Below, in pieces: positions 54,859-63,853 of a stretch of DNA of 64,000 nucleotides; within the stretch, counting starts at the first letter, position 1, and each line of letters opens with the position of its first letter. A program made the translations under genes and the position numbers. The DNA comes from CAYWBU01 sp942491525 (GTDB taxonomy: Bacteria; Desulfobacterota; Desulfomonilia; UBA1062). The notes under the pieces are model-generated. The model was not told the origin of the DNA and ran no database searches. It saw nothing but the letters and a program-made list of their open reading frames with translations. Location: positions 310,001 through 374,000 of the forward strand of contig CALOBW010000056.1 of the NCBI GenBank assembly GCA_942491525.1. Direction: 5' to 3'.

Positions 54859-56079
54859 TTACTCCTGCTCCAGCTGCACCATCAACGGCCCGTCAATGGC
54901 CTGCATAATGGCGCTGGCCGGCTGGCCGTGGGCCATCAAATGGCACATGGCGCGCATATATTTGTTGATGTGGCGGTTGTGCATCTCATAGCCTCTGCAG
55001 AGGTAGTTCTGTATCTCGCCGGCGCTGTTCTTGACGAAGCGGTGCTTGGGGCAGCCGCCATTGCAGGCAAAGAGGGCCCAGCAGTTCTGGCACTGCTCTG
55101 AGATCTCGGCCTTCTTTTGACCGAACTCCTGCTGCCTGGGCTGGTTCATGATTTGACGGATGTCATCGGTGATGTTGCCCACCTTGTATTCGGGATAGAC
55201 GAAGTGGTCGCAGGAGTAGATGTCGCCGTTGTGCTCCATGATCAGAGAGCGGCCGCATTCGGGCGCAAAGTGGCAGATGGGTGACTCGTTGCCGATCCAG
55301 CAGTTCAGCGCCCACTCAAAGTTCATGACCATCACTTGGCCGACATCATTTCTGACCCATGCATCAAAGACCGTGTTCATGAAGTTGGCGTAGCCCTCGG
55401 GCGTTACGCTCCATTCGGTGACCGGGCTTGTGCTGCCCGGGCCGGAGAGGCGCAGGCCGGCCGCACTGGCCTGATCGTCGGGCATGCGCTCCACGATGGG
55501 GATGAACTGGATGAACTGGGCGCCCTGCTTTTTGAAGAAGTTGTAGACTTCCATAGGCTGCTTTTCGCTCTCGCGGTTGATGCAGGCCAGGATGTTGAAG
55601 TCGACCCCGTGCTTCTGCAGCAGTTTCAGGCTTTTCAGCACCTTGGCGTGGGTCGGCTTGCCGCCGGCGCTTACCCGGTAGCGGTCGTGGATTTTAGCCG
55701 GGCCGTCGATGCTGAGACCCACCAGAAAGTTGTGCTTGGCCAGAAACTCACACCACTCATCGTTGAGCAGGGTGCCGTTGGTCTGGATGGCGTTAGTGAT
55801 GGGAGTATTGCCGGCATAGCTCAGCTGGATCTGAATAACCTTTTTGAAGAAGTCCAGCCCCAGCATGGTGGGCTCGCCGCCCTGCCAGGCAAAGGCAACC
55901 TCCGGGGCGCCGGCGTTGAGCTCGATATATTTGCGGATGTAGGCTCTGAGGATCTCGTCCGGCATGCGGTAGCCGTCGAGCGGGGTCAGGCTCTTCTCAT
56001 GATCAAAGTAGAAGCAGTATTCGCAGCGCAAGTTGCAGATCGGGCCAAAGGGCTTGGCCATCAGGTGAAAACCGGACAT
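54859..56079 (-). CDS. anSME-type radical SAM enzyme (anaerobic sulfatase maturase-like)
   Basis: A 406-residue protein. Radical SAM motif CNLRCEYCFYF (near residue 15), then the GGEPTMLGLDFF segment near 70, and a SPASM domain with further Cys clusters: CGRSLIMEHNGDIYSCDHFV (about 274-293) and CQNCWALFACNGGCPKHR (about 325-342). This matches anaerobic sulfatase-maturing enzymes, which make formylglycine from Ser or Cys. No sulfatase is in the window. The ATG at 56079 is preferred over 56136 because of GGAGAGAG upstream. Confidence 0.9.
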   Translation of the reverse strand: MSGFHLMAKPFGPICNLRCEYCFYFDHEKSLTPLDGYRMPDEILRAYIRKYIELNAGAPEVAFAWQGGEPTMLGLDFFKKVIQIQLSYAGNTPITNAIQTNGTLLNDEWCEFLAKHNFLVGLSIDGPAKIHDRYRVSAGGKPTHAKVLKSLKLLQKHGVDFNILACINRESEKQPMEVYNFFKKQGAQFIQFIPIVERMPDDQASAAGLRLSGPGSTSPVTEWSVTPEGYANFMNTVFDAWVRNDVGQVMVMNFEWALNCWIGNESPICHFAPECGRSLIMEHNGDIYSCDHFVYPEYKVGNITDDIRQIMNQPRQQEFGQKKAEISEQCQNCWALFACNGGCPKHRFVKNSAGEIQNYLCRGYEMHNRHINKYMRAMCHLMAHGQPASAIMQAIDGPLMVQLEQE

Positions 56080-56136
56080 GTCTCTCTCCAGGCAGTTGTT
56101 TGTACGGTTTATACTTGATCCGGGCTGAAGAGACAA

Positions 56137-56158
56137 GGCCGGGCGAGATCGCCCGGCC
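56137..56158 (-). terminator. Hairpin after the lipoprotein gene
   Basis: GGCCGGGCG and CGCCCGGCC pair around AGAT, seven bases after the stop of the minus-strand gene. No T-tract; the next gene (54859-56079) is on the same strand downstream. Confidence 0.5.
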
Positions 56159-56165
56159 CAATTAT

Positions 56166-57494
56166 TTATAGTCTATCTACTGCATACTTGAGGCCGGCGG
56201 TCTCCATGCCGCAGTCGGCGGCCACGGCCACGTTAACCTCGACGTTGTCGATGGTGTAGACGCAGACCATGCCGTTCTGGCGCACCTTGATCGACTGGTC
56301 GACGCGCTCCACGGTCACATAGTTGAGGAAGGAGCGGTTGCGCGGCAGGTAGAGGCTGACATCCACCAGGATGTTGTGGAAGTTGCCCACCAGCACCATG
56401 CCGTTCTGCTCGATGTCCAGGTCGTAGACGTTGTTGGCCGCGGCCTGGTGCACGGCGGTGACCGCCTCGGCCATGCCCTCCCAGTTTTCGCTGTCATCCA
56501 GGAACTCCTGCCAGCTGGCGGCCACATCCTGCAGCTGCTGCTGGTGCATGTTTTCGATACCGTCCAAAATGTTGACCTTGAACTTGCTGCCGTCAGCCTG
56601 CTCATAGTTGTCCATGACGTTGCTGTTGATGATGTCGCGCAAATTTGCCCGGGCCTCCTTCTCGTTTGAGGCGTTCAGGACATCGTCCAGGCGCGCGCTG
56701 ACGAAGCTGGCCGTGTCGCGGAAGCCTTCGCGCAGCTGGATGCGCTTTTCGCTGACCGGGTCGATCATGGGCCAGATCTTGGACGCGCCGGGCAGGGCAT
56801 TTTCCTGATGCACGCCCTGGGCCCAGAGTTCGCGGATGTTGAAGGCGTCGGCCAGGCGCAGCTGCCAGAAGAAACTCGGCATGCCCACGTAGAGGGTGCG
56901 GCCCCTAAGATCCAGCTCGCGGTCGATGACATCCTCAGGCGTGATGGTGAGGGTGTCGAAGAAGCGGTTGGCGTAGCCGTTGGCGTCATCGTGGAAGCGG
57001 TAGAGGAACTCGGCCGCGTTTTCGACCTGGGCCTTCAGGAGCTGCAGATCTTTGTTGTCCTTGAGGTTGTAGGAGTAGAAGCGCTTCTCGTTGAAGCCGC
57101 TGGCGCCGTCCACCTGGATGCGGTAGCAGCTGCTCAGGCGCTCGCCGTTGACGCCGCGGCGCCTGAAGCCCTGCAGGATCTGCTCGTCGCGGGATTTCAG
57201 CAGTTCGGCGCCGTAGCGGTTGAGGCTGCGCACGCGCGCGGCGGTCAGGGTTTCGCCGGCCTCGGGCTCCAGCTCCACAAATTCAATCACTTTGGGGATG
57301 ATGTCATCCTCATCGCGGGCCGTCTGCTGCTCTTCTGTTGAGCCGGCCGAGTGGCCGGGCTGGTTGTCGGAGCCGGCCTGGCCCTGCTGGTCATATTTAT
57401 AGTGGAAGTTGAACTGGTCGGCCTCCTGCATGTTGCAGCCGCTCAGCAAGAGCAGGCATACAATCGGTGTCAGCCAGATGTTAAATTTATTCAT
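56166..57494 (-). CDS. Lipoprotein, unknown
   Basis: A 442-residue lipoprotein with a lipobox LLSGC (Cys at 19) after the signal MNKFNIWLTPIVCLLL. A polar low-complexity linker (about 25-60, rich in Gln, Gly, Asp and Glu) precedes a large soluble domain of mixed alpha/beta character (about 70-440). No enzymatic motif found. ATG at 57494 has GAGGGAG eight bases upstream; the longer form to 57614 lacks a signal peptide. It is transcribed away from the MFS gene. Confidence 0.75.
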   Translation of the reverse strand: MNKFNIWLTPIVCLLLLSGCNMQEADQFNFHYKYDQQGQAGSDNQPGHSAGSTEEQQTARDEDDIIPKVIEFVELEPEAGETLTAARVRSLNRYGAELLKSRDEQILQGFRRRGVNGERLSSCYRIQVDGASGFNEKRFYSYNLKDNKDLQLLKAQVENAAEFLYRFHDDANGYANRFFDTLTITPEDVIDRELDLRGRTLYVGMPSFFWQLRLADAFNIRELWAQGVHQENALPGASKIWPMIDPVSEKRIQLREGFRDTASFVSARLDDVLNASNEKEARANLRDIINSNVMDNYEQADGSKFKVNILDGIENMHQQQLQDVAASWQEFLDDSENWEGMAEAVTAVHQAAANNVYDLDIEQNGMVLVGNFHNILVDVSLYLPRNRSFLNYVTVERVDQSIKVRQNGMVCVYTIDNVEVNVAVAADCGMETAGLKYAVDRL

Positions 57495-57617
57495 AAGATG
57501 CTCCCTCGTAAAAGTTGTTCCGTTCAGGTGTACAACTTTCATGCCATGTGAAAGATGCTGTAATTTGCCGCGCTTGCCTGCGGAGTGGCCTAACTGCTGA
57601 ATAAATAAGTACACACA

Positions 57618-57646
57618 TTGTGAAAATTTTTACGTTAACCTATGGT
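57618..57646 (+). promoter_or_regulatory. Candidate promoter of the MFS gene
   Basis: TTGTGA (57618-57623), 17 bases, TATGGT (57641-57646), about 74 bases before ATG 57720. The 57495-57719 gap is AT-rich and divergent. Confidence 0.4.
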
Positions 57647-57719
57647 AATCAATTAAAATCATGCTGGATTTTTTAAACGGCATTCGGTAGATTGTTCCTA
57701 ATTCTGTTTGGGGGGATTT

Positions 57720-59039
57720 ATGACTAAGGTAAGAATGAACGCGCGTGACCGCATCACCCTGGGACTCTTGGTTTTAATGTCAGTTTTTCTCTTTGCGGAT
57801 CAGCGCATCATGTCGGCCATCCTGCCCGAGCTGAGCGCCGAGTACGGCGCCGACGAACTGACCCTGGGTTTGATCGGCTCGGCCTTTACCCTGATCGGCG
57901 CCTTCATCAGCATCTTCTTCGGTTACTTCACCGATAAGATCTCGCGCAAGAAGCTGCTGATCGCCACGGTCTTTGTGGGCGAGATCCCCTGTCTGCTGAC
58001 CGGCATCCCCTACTTCACCCAGAGTATCGAGATGTTCACCCTGCTGCGGGTCCTGACCGGCATCGGCATCGGCGGCATCTATCCCATCAGCTTCAGTCTG
58101 CTCTCCGACTACTTCAAGGAGGAGCACCGCGCCACCGCCTCGGCCTGCCTGGGCGTGGCTTGGGCTGTGGGCATGATGGTCGGTCCCGGCCTGGCCGGTT
58201 TCCTGACCAACGACTACGGCTGGCGCATCGCCTTCATCATCGCGGCGGTGCCCAACTTCCCGCTGGTGCTGCTCTTCGCCCTCTATGCCCGCGAGCCCGA
58301 GCGCGGCCGCACCGAAGACGCCCTCGAGGATCTCATCCAGCAGGGCAAGGTCTACAAGCAGACCATCAGCCCGTCCGATTTCAAGTTGATCCTCTCCAAC
58401 CGCACCAATCTCTGGACCTTTCTGCAGGGCATTCCGGGCACCATTCCCTGGGGTATCCTGGGCTACTGGATGATCCACTTTTTAGAGCAGGTGCGCCACT
58501 TCTCAAAAGAGATGGCCACCTCCGTATTCATGCTGCTGGGTATCGGCGCCACCCTGGGCAGCCTGGTCTTCGCCCTGATCGGCGAACGCCTCTACCACCG
58601 CAATCCGCGCTACATGCCGATCATGTGCGGCTGCGGCGTGCTGCTGGGCGTCATTCCGGCCTTTATGATGATTAACTGGCCGGTGGCCAACCCCGAGGGG
58701 GTTGAACTGGTGGCCTTCATGAGCCTGGCCTTTCTGACCGGTTTCTTCGTGGCCGTGGCCTCGGCCAATGTCAAGGCGATCCTGATGAACGTCAACCGGC
58801 CCGAGCACCGCGGCAGCGTCTTCGCGGTCTTCAACATCACCGACAACCTCGGCCAGGGCTTCGGTCCGGCCATCGGCGGCATGCTGGTCTCCTGCGGCTA
58901 CCTCTTCATGATGAACTTCTCGATCTTCTGGTGGATTCTCTGCGGCCTGATCTTCTTCATGGTGGCCCGCTACATCACCCAGGATCGCGATAAACTGCAG
59001 CGGCTTATGCAGGAGCGTGCTGATCAGATGCAGAATTGA
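57720..59039 (+). CDS. MFS transporter
   Basis: A 439-residue transporter with about 12 membrane helices. The loop between helices 2 and 3 holds the MFS motif GYFTDKISRKKLLI (near residue 67), and LRVLTGIGIGGIYPISFSLLSDYF (near 112) is the family's helix-4 pattern, as in spinster-like and hexuronate-type carriers. Substrate is unknown. ATG 57720 has GGGGGG five bases upstream; in-frame TTG 57708 is not needed. Confidence 0.9.
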   Translation: MTKVRMNARDRITLGLLVLMSVFLFADQRIMSAILPELSAEYGADELTLGLIGSAFTLIGAFISIFFGYFTDKISRKKLLIATVFVGEIPCLLTGIPYFTQSIEMFTLLRVLTGIGIGGIYPISFSLLSDYFKEEHRATASACLGVAWAVGMMVGPGLAGFLTNDYGWRIAFIIAAVPNFPLVLLFALYAREPERGRTEDALEDLIQQGKVYKQTISPSDFKLILSNRTNLWTFLQGIPGTIPWGILGYWMIHFLEQVRHFSKEMATSVFMLLGIGATLGSLVFALIGERLYHRNPRYMPIMCGCGVLLGVIPAFMMINWPVANPEGVELVAFMSLAFLTGFFVAVASANVKAILMNVNRPEHRGSVFAVFNITDNLGQGFGPAIGGMLVSCGYLFMMNFSIFWWILCGLIFFMVARYITQDRDKLQRLMQERADQMQN

Positions 59040-59043
59040 GGGC

Positions 59044-59073
59044 TTGCCTAAGAGTTTAGAAATTCATTATATA
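59044..59073 (+). promoter_or_regulatory. Promoter of DUF368 gene (leaderless)
   Basis: TTGCCT (59044-59049), 18 bases, TATATA (59068-59073). Expected start of transcription is 59080-59081, at the ATG. Confidence 0.45.
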
Positions 59074-59080
59074 GCTTGGC

Positions 59081-60064
59081 ATGCAAAGTGATGAACAGAA
59101 GATTGATGCGCAGCTCTTCATGCGCAGCGGTATCGGCGGCATCCTGATGGGCCTGGCCAATCTGGTGCCCGGCATCAGCGGCGGCACCATGCTGCTGGCC
59201 GCCGGCATCTACCCCGATTTTATAAACTCGATTGCGGAAGTTTCGACCCTTAAGCTGCGCAGATACTCTTTAGCCGTGCTGGGCTCGGTGGTCTGTTTTG
59301 CGGCCCTGGGCATCCTGCTGCTGGCCGGTCCGGTCAAGAACCTGGTGGTTGATTACCGCTGGATCATGTATTCGCTCTTCATCGGTCTGACCCTGGGCGG
59401 CGTGCCCCTGATTGCGCGCATGTCCAGACCCTTTACGCGCTCCAGCTGGATCGGCGCACTCTCCGGCTTCCTCTTGATGGCGGCCCTGGCGTTTTCGCAG
59501 CAGGCCGGCCTGGGCACCGGCGGCGGGGCCTTCTCGGGCTGGCTGATGCTCTTTGTGGCCGGCGTGGCCGGGGCCAGCGCCATGATCCTGCCGGGTGTCA
59601 GCGGCGGTTATCTGCTGCTGGTGCTGGGACAGTACGTGATTATCCTCTCCGGCATCGACAGCCTCAAGGAGGGCCTCAAAGTGCTGGACTGGCCGCTGAT
59701 CATGAACGTCATGGTCGAGATGGTCATCCCGGTGGGCCTGGGCGTCGTGATCGGCGTGGTGCTGGTCAGCAACCTGCTCAAGCTCTGTATGGACCGCTAC
59801 GAGAAGACTACCCTGGGCGTGCTGCTGGGCCTGCTCTTGGGCGCGGTGGTGGGTCTCTGGCCCTTTGTCGAGGGCGTGGCTCCCGAGATCGGCAGCCTGC
59901 TCAAGGGTCAGGTTGTGACTCCCGAGATGATAATTGATCCGCAAGATTTTCCGCTGCAATATTTCAAGCCGGCTCTCTGGCAGGTCTGCGCCTCCCTGGG
60001 ACTGATCCTGGGCGGCTTCATGCTGACCATGGGCATTGCCCGCCTCGGCCGGAAGGAGGGCTGA
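59081..60064 (+). CDS. DUF368 polyprenyl-phosphate transporter
   Basis: A 327-residue integral membrane protein with about eight to nine helices. The two inverted-repeat motifs NLVPGISGGTMLL (near residue 28) and ILPGVSGGYLLL (near 168) identify DUF368. Family members (named PopT in some bacteria) carry undecaprenyl phosphate back across the inner membrane for cell-wall and envelope polymer synthesis. ATG 59081 has no Shine-Dalgarno sequence. Its stop overlaps the rsgA start (TGATG). Confidence 0.92.
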   Translation: MQSDEQKIDAQLFMRSGIGGILMGLANLVPGISGGTMLLAAGIYPDFINSIAEVSTLKLRRYSLAVLGSVVCFAALGILLLAGPVKNLVVDYRWIMYSLFIGLTLGGVPLIARMSRPFTRSSWIGALSGFLLMAALAFSQQAGLGTGGGAFSGWLMLFVAGVAGASAMILPGVSGGYLLLVLGQYVIILSGIDSLKEGLKVLDWPLIMNVMVEMVIPVGLGVVIGVVLVSNLLKLCMDRYEKTTLGVLLGLLLGAVVGLWPFVEGVAPEIGSLLKGQVVTPEMIIDPQDFPLQYFKPALWQVCASLGLILGGFMLTMGIARLGRKEG

Positions 60065-61113
60065 TGTACGCTCTGGCTGACTTGGGCTGGAACCAGTTCT
60101 ATCAGAGCCAGCTGACCATTGAGGAGCTGGAAGAGTGCTATGTGGCGCGGGTCAGCAGCCTGAGCCGCGGCTTTGTGACCATTCTCTCCGAGACCGGTGA
60201 GATGCAGCTGGGCCTGCCGCGCTCCTGGCGCAGAATGAGTGAGGAGGAGCAGCCCACCGTGGGTGACTGGCTGGTAATGGAGAATGACGTGCCCCAGCGC
60301 GTGCTGGAGCGCATGAGCATCTTCAAGCGCCGCTCCTCCGGTTTTGAGGCCCGCATCCAGCTGATCGCCGCCAACATCGACACCCTCTTCATCGTGACCT
60401 CCTGCAACCAGGAGTTCAACGCCCGCCGCATCGAGCGCTACCTGGCCCTGGCCCTGGACGCCGGGGTGGAACCGGTGGTGGTGCTGACCAAGGCCGATCT
60501 GGCCGCGGATTCTGAGCGCTATATCGAGGAGACCCGCGCCTTGCGCAAGGGCCTGGATGTGGTTGCCGTCAATGCGAAGGACCCCGCAGAGGTGGTTAAA
60601 TTGCAGAGCTGGTGCCGCAGTGGTCATACGATCTCGCTGGTGGGTTCGTCCGGTGTGGGCAAGTCAACCATCGCCAACTCGCTGGGCATTGCCAATGAGC
60701 AGCAGACCGGCGAGATCCGCGAGTATGACGGCAAGGGCCGCCACACCACCACCGGCCGCTCCCTGCACCTGCTGCCCGATGGCGGGCTGATCATCGACAC
60801 CCCCGGCATGCGTGAGATCCAGCTGCCCGAGTGCCGTGACGGCCTCGCCGAACTATTCAGTGATATCGAAGATTTGGGAAATCAGTGCCGCTTCCGCGAT
60901 TGCAAGCATGACGGCGAAGCCGGCTGCGCCCTGGCGGAAGCCGTTGAAGAGGGCCGGCTGGATATCAAACGATTGCATAATTACTTGAAGCTGCTGCGCG
61001 AACAGGAGCGCACTGCCAGCGACATTGCCGAGCGCCACCGCAAGGATCGCCAGTTTGGCCGTATGGTCAAATCAGTCAAGTCGCATAAGAAGAAGGAGCG
61101 TTCCGGCAAATAA
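60064..61113 (+). CDS. rsgA: Small ribosomal subunit biogenesis GTPase RsgA
   Basis: A 349-residue circularly permuted GTPase for 30S maturation. N-terminal OB fold (about 30-100), then G4-like VVLTKADL (near 139), G1 GSSGVGKST (near 198) and G3 DTPGMRE (near 245), in the permuted order. The C-terminal zinc-binding knot CRFRDCKHDGEAGC is near residue 277. The start overlaps the stop of the DUF368 gene. A basic tail ends in KSHKKKERSGK. Confidence 0.96.
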   Translation: MYALADLGWNQFYQSQLTIEELEECYVARVSSLSRGFVTILSETGEMQLGLPRSWRRMSEEEQPTVGDWLVMENDVPQRVLERMSIFKRRSSGFEARIQLIAANIDTLFIVTSCNQEFNARRIERYLALALDAGVEPVVVLTKADLAADSERYIEETRALRKGLDVVAVNAKDPAEVVKLQSWCRSGHTISLVGSSGVGKSTIANSLGIANEQQTGEIREYDGKGRHTTTGRSLHLLPDGGLIIDTPGMREIQLPECRDGLAELFSDIEDLGNQCRFRDCKHDGEAGCALAEAVEEGRLDIKRLHNYLKLLREQERTASDIAERHRKDRQFGRMVKSVKSHKKKERSGK

Positions 61114-61186
61114 ATCAGATATTTGTGGAACAGTGGCCTAAGGTTACCGGATATCAGGCCCGATAAGCTGGTGATTGGAGGCTGAT

Positions 61187-61618
61187 TTGCGAAAACAGAT
61201 TGTCATGCTGACCCTGCTGCTGCTGGCCACCATCCCGGCCCTCTACCTTCTGAACTATGCCCTGGAGCCGGAGAACTCGGTGCAGGTCAACGGTTCCGTG
61301 CTGGCCGACGGCATCGAGCAGACCGCGGGTCTGCGCCAGGCCGTGGTTGAGTTCTACTGGTACAACAGCTACTTTCCGGACCGGCTCGATTTTAAGGTCG
61401 AGCCCCAGGGGGCGGTGCGCAGCATTATTCTGGAAGATGCGGGGCGCATCATCATCGAATATAATCAGCTCAGCGGCGTGGACGGCGGTCAGATCCTGCT
61501 GACGCCCGAGTACACCGTGTCCGGCGTCCAGTGGCGCTGCGAGACCTACAGCTTCCCCGGCATTGAGCGCCTGGCGCCCCAGTGCCGCTACTGCCCGCCT
61601 TTTTCTAACCAGCGTTAA
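61187..61618 (+). CDS. Membrane-anchored pilin-like protein without prepilin site
   Basis: A 143-residue protein with an N-terminal helix (MRKQIVMLTLLLLATIPALY) and a soluble part resembling the type IV pilin C-terminal fold: TAGLRQAVVEFYWYNSYFP (near residue 45) aligns with the 'sglK.aV.Ey....G.fP' strand, and TPEYTVSGVQWRCETYSF with a second Cys 13 residues later aligns with the pilin D-region disulfide. There is no prepilin leader or Glu5. TTG at 61187 with GGAGG (61177-61181) is preferred; TTG 61175 precedes that site. No other pilus gene is adjacent. Confidence 0.6.
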   Translation: MRKQIVMLTLLLLATIPALYLLNYALEPENSVQVNGSVLADGIEQTAGLRQAVVEFYWYNSYFPDRLDFKVEPQGAVRSIILEDAGRIIIEYNQLSGVDGGQILLTPEYTVSGVQWRCETYSFPGIERLAPQCRYCPPFSNQR

Positions 61619-61738
61619 TCTATCGACCTCGTCATGTGTAATGTATTGATTTGATGGCGATTTATGTCCGCAAAATTTAATTTCTGCCTCCGCTTTTACC
61701 GATAAGAGGGACATTCAATTTATTTAAGGAGGCCTGTA

Positions 61739-62746
61739 GTGAAGAGATCTATTCTGTTGATGATTTGTATGCTGTTTAGTTTGAACCTTAATGCCGCGGA
61801 TTCATTTACCATTGAGGTGTTGCAAGTGTCTGATATTGCGGCTTTTGATCGGACCTATAACAGTCTGCTGGCAGGACTGGCCGAGCGCGGTCTGGTTGAG
61901 GGGCAGAATCTGACGGTTAGGCGCAATGTGCTGGATGCCGAGGCTGATGCCAACCTCTTTGAAAAGGTCGGTATTCTGATGAAGATCAAGAAGACCGCCG
62001 CCGAGATTATCAACCGCAAGCCCGATATGGTGGTGACCATCACCACGCCGGCCGCCAAATATTCGCGCGATAAGTTTGTCGCCGCCGGCATCCCGCTGAT
62101 CTTTAGTGTGGTGGCCATTCCTGAAGAGATCGGCTGTGCATCCAAGACGGTGGCTGGTCCGGGTTTCTCAGGCGTAACCATCTATCAGGACCCTCAGGAT
62201 GTGATTAAGGTTGGCCAGCTGGCCCTGCCCAATATGAAGGTGCTGGGCATCGTGCACAGCGATGATGATAACGCGGTGGCATATACCGAAGAGACCAAGC
62301 TCAAGGCTGCCGCCATGGGACTGAAGGTCATATCAAAGCAGGTCAAGAAGTCTGATCGCATTGGGCCGCATGTGGAGGAGCTGATCGCCCAGGGCGTTGA
62401 TACCTTCTTTATTCCGATCGATACCTACTACGGCTTGCGTGACTATGAGGTGGCCATTGAGATGCGCGACCTCTCCTGGAAGCATAAGATTCCGGTCATC
62501 TCAGCTGTTAAAGGCGAAACTTCCGGTCCGATCATGTATATGGCGCCCAACTTCAGCAACATCGGCAGACTGACATCTCAGCAGGTGGCGGCTGTGCTGC
62601 TTGAGGGCAAGGATCCGGCAAGTCTGCCCATCCTTAAACAGGCGGAGCTGGATATCATCGTACATCCTGACTCGGCCGCCAAGGTTGGCATTGAGCTGCC
62701 CCTGGAAATTCTGCAGGTGGCAACTATTTTGAAAAAAATTGATTAA
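61739..62746 (+). CDS. ABC-type periplasmic binding protein (COG2984-like)
   Basis: A 335-residue exported protein (signal MKRSILLMICMLFSLNLNAA). Two-lobed type I fold with pattern like the tryptophan/nucleoside-type (TrpX, COG2984): DMVVTITTPAAKYS near residue 99, PLIFSVVAIPEE near 120 and VLGIVHSDDDNAVAY near 165. GTG 61739 has AAGGAGG (61726-61732). The ligand cannot be fixed. It is followed by a close paralogue. Confidence 0.85.
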   Translation: MKRSILLMICMLFSLNLNAADSFTIEVLQVSDIAAFDRTYNSLLAGLAERGLVEGQNLTVRRNVLDAEADANLFEKVGILMKIKKTAAEIINRKPDMVVTITTPAAKYSRDKFVAAGIPLIFSVVAIPEEIGCASKTVAGPGFSGVTIYQDPQDVIKVGQLALPNMKVLGIVHSDDDNAVAYTEETKLKAAAMGLKVISKQVKKSDRIGPHVEELIAQGVDTFFIPIDTYYGLRDYEVAIEMRDLSWKHKIPVISAVKGETSGPIMYMAPNFSNIGRLTSQQVAAVLLEGKDPASLPILKQAELDIIVHPDSAAKVGIELPLEILQVATILKKID

Positions 62747-62763
62747 ACTTTGAAGGAGAAGTC

Positions 62764-63762
62764 ATGAAAAAGTATCTGTTTGGGGTGGTCGCGCTGATTA
62801 TGTTTGGGGCTCCTGTATGGGCGCAGAACTACCATGTTGAAGTGGTGCAGGTATCAGATATTGGCGCCTTTGATCAGGTATATGATGCCTGTGTTGCCGA
62901 GCTGGCCCAGGGCGGACTGGTGGCTGGGGAAAATCTTACAATAAAGCGGCATGTGATTGATGCGGCGGCTGATGCAGGTCTCTGGAAAAAGATCGGCATT
63001 CTCTCACGTATTAAGAAGACTGCCGGCGAGATTGTGGCTGCCAAGCCCGACCTTGTCATTACGATCAGCACGCCGGCCACCAAATACTCCATGAACAAGA
63101 TCATTGATGCCGGTATTCCGCTCGTGTTCAGCGCGGTTGCCAATCCACCTCTGGTGGGCAGCAAGAGTTATACCGAAGCCGGCCCCGGCTTCACCGGTGT
63201 GACCCTCTATATTGATCCGCTGGCCCTGATCACCCTGGCCAAGATGGTCAATCCGGGCATGCAGAAGGTCGGCATGATTCACAGCGATGATGATAATGCC
63301 ATCGCCTTTTCGCAGGAGCTGGCAGCCAAAGCCGCTCCACTGGGCATATCTGTCCTGACCAGAGAGGTTGAGAAGTCAGCCAAGATCGGGCCGGCAGCCC
63401 GGGAGCTGCTGGCCGAGGGTGTTGATACCTTTGCACTGCCGCTGGATGCCTATTATAATTTGCGCGACAGCGAGCCCGGGCGGGAGCTGTTTGCCTTCGG
63501 CGCCGAGCATAAGCTGCCGGTGATCGCCTTTGCGGCCTTCAACGTCAAGGGCGCGCTGCTCTATGCCGGCCAGGAGTTCGGTCACATCGGGACGCTGACC
63601 GGCCAGCAGGCCACAAAGATTCTGGTGGATGGCGCAGCTCCGGGCAGTCTGCCGATCTTAAGACAGGAAGATATGGACACCTATGTGGATCGTGATATCG
63701 CCAAAGCTCTGGGCATTACGATTCCTGAAGATGTTCTCCAGATTGCCAAGACCATGCAGTAA
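62764..63762 (+). CDS. ABC-type periplasmic binding protein, paralogue
   Basis: A 332-residue exported protein (signal MKKYLFGVVALIMFGAPVWA). It matches the preceding gene along its length: DLVITISTPATKYS, PLVFSAVANPP and VGMIHSDDDNAIAF. The pair arose by tandem duplication and lies 17 bases apart. No ABC permease or ATPase follows in the remaining 240 bases; the next frame is on the other strand. Start ATG 62764 has AAGGAG six bases upstream. Confidence 0.85.
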   Translation: MKKYLFGVVALIMFGAPVWAQNYHVEVVQVSDIGAFDQVYDACVAELAQGGLVAGENLTIKRHVIDAAADAGLWKKIGILSRIKKTAGEIVAAKPDLVITISTPATKYSMNKIIDAGIPLVFSAVANPPLVGSKSYTEAGPGFTGVTLYIDPLALITLAKMVNPGMQKVGMIHSDDDNAIAFSQELAAKAAPLGISVLTREVEKSAKIGPAARELLAEGVDTFALPLDAYYNLRDSEPGRELFAFGAEHKLPVIAFAAFNVKGALLYAGQEFGHIGTLTGQQATKILVDGAAPGSLPILRQEDMDTYVDRDIAKALGITIPEDVLQIAKTMQ

Positions 63763-63764
63763 CC

Positions 63765-63783
63765 GGGGAGGCGCTGCCTCCCC
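63765..63783 (+). terminator. Hairpin after binding-protein genes
   Basis: GGGGAGGC and GCCTCCCC form an 8-bp stem with a 3-nt loop two bases after the stop codon. No T-tract. Confidence 0.5.
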
Positions 63784-63853
63784 CTGCCTTCCGGCGCAAC
63801 GCCCAGGTTGCTTGAATCCAGATGCAGGTCCGTGGCGGTGCCCTCACGGGTGA

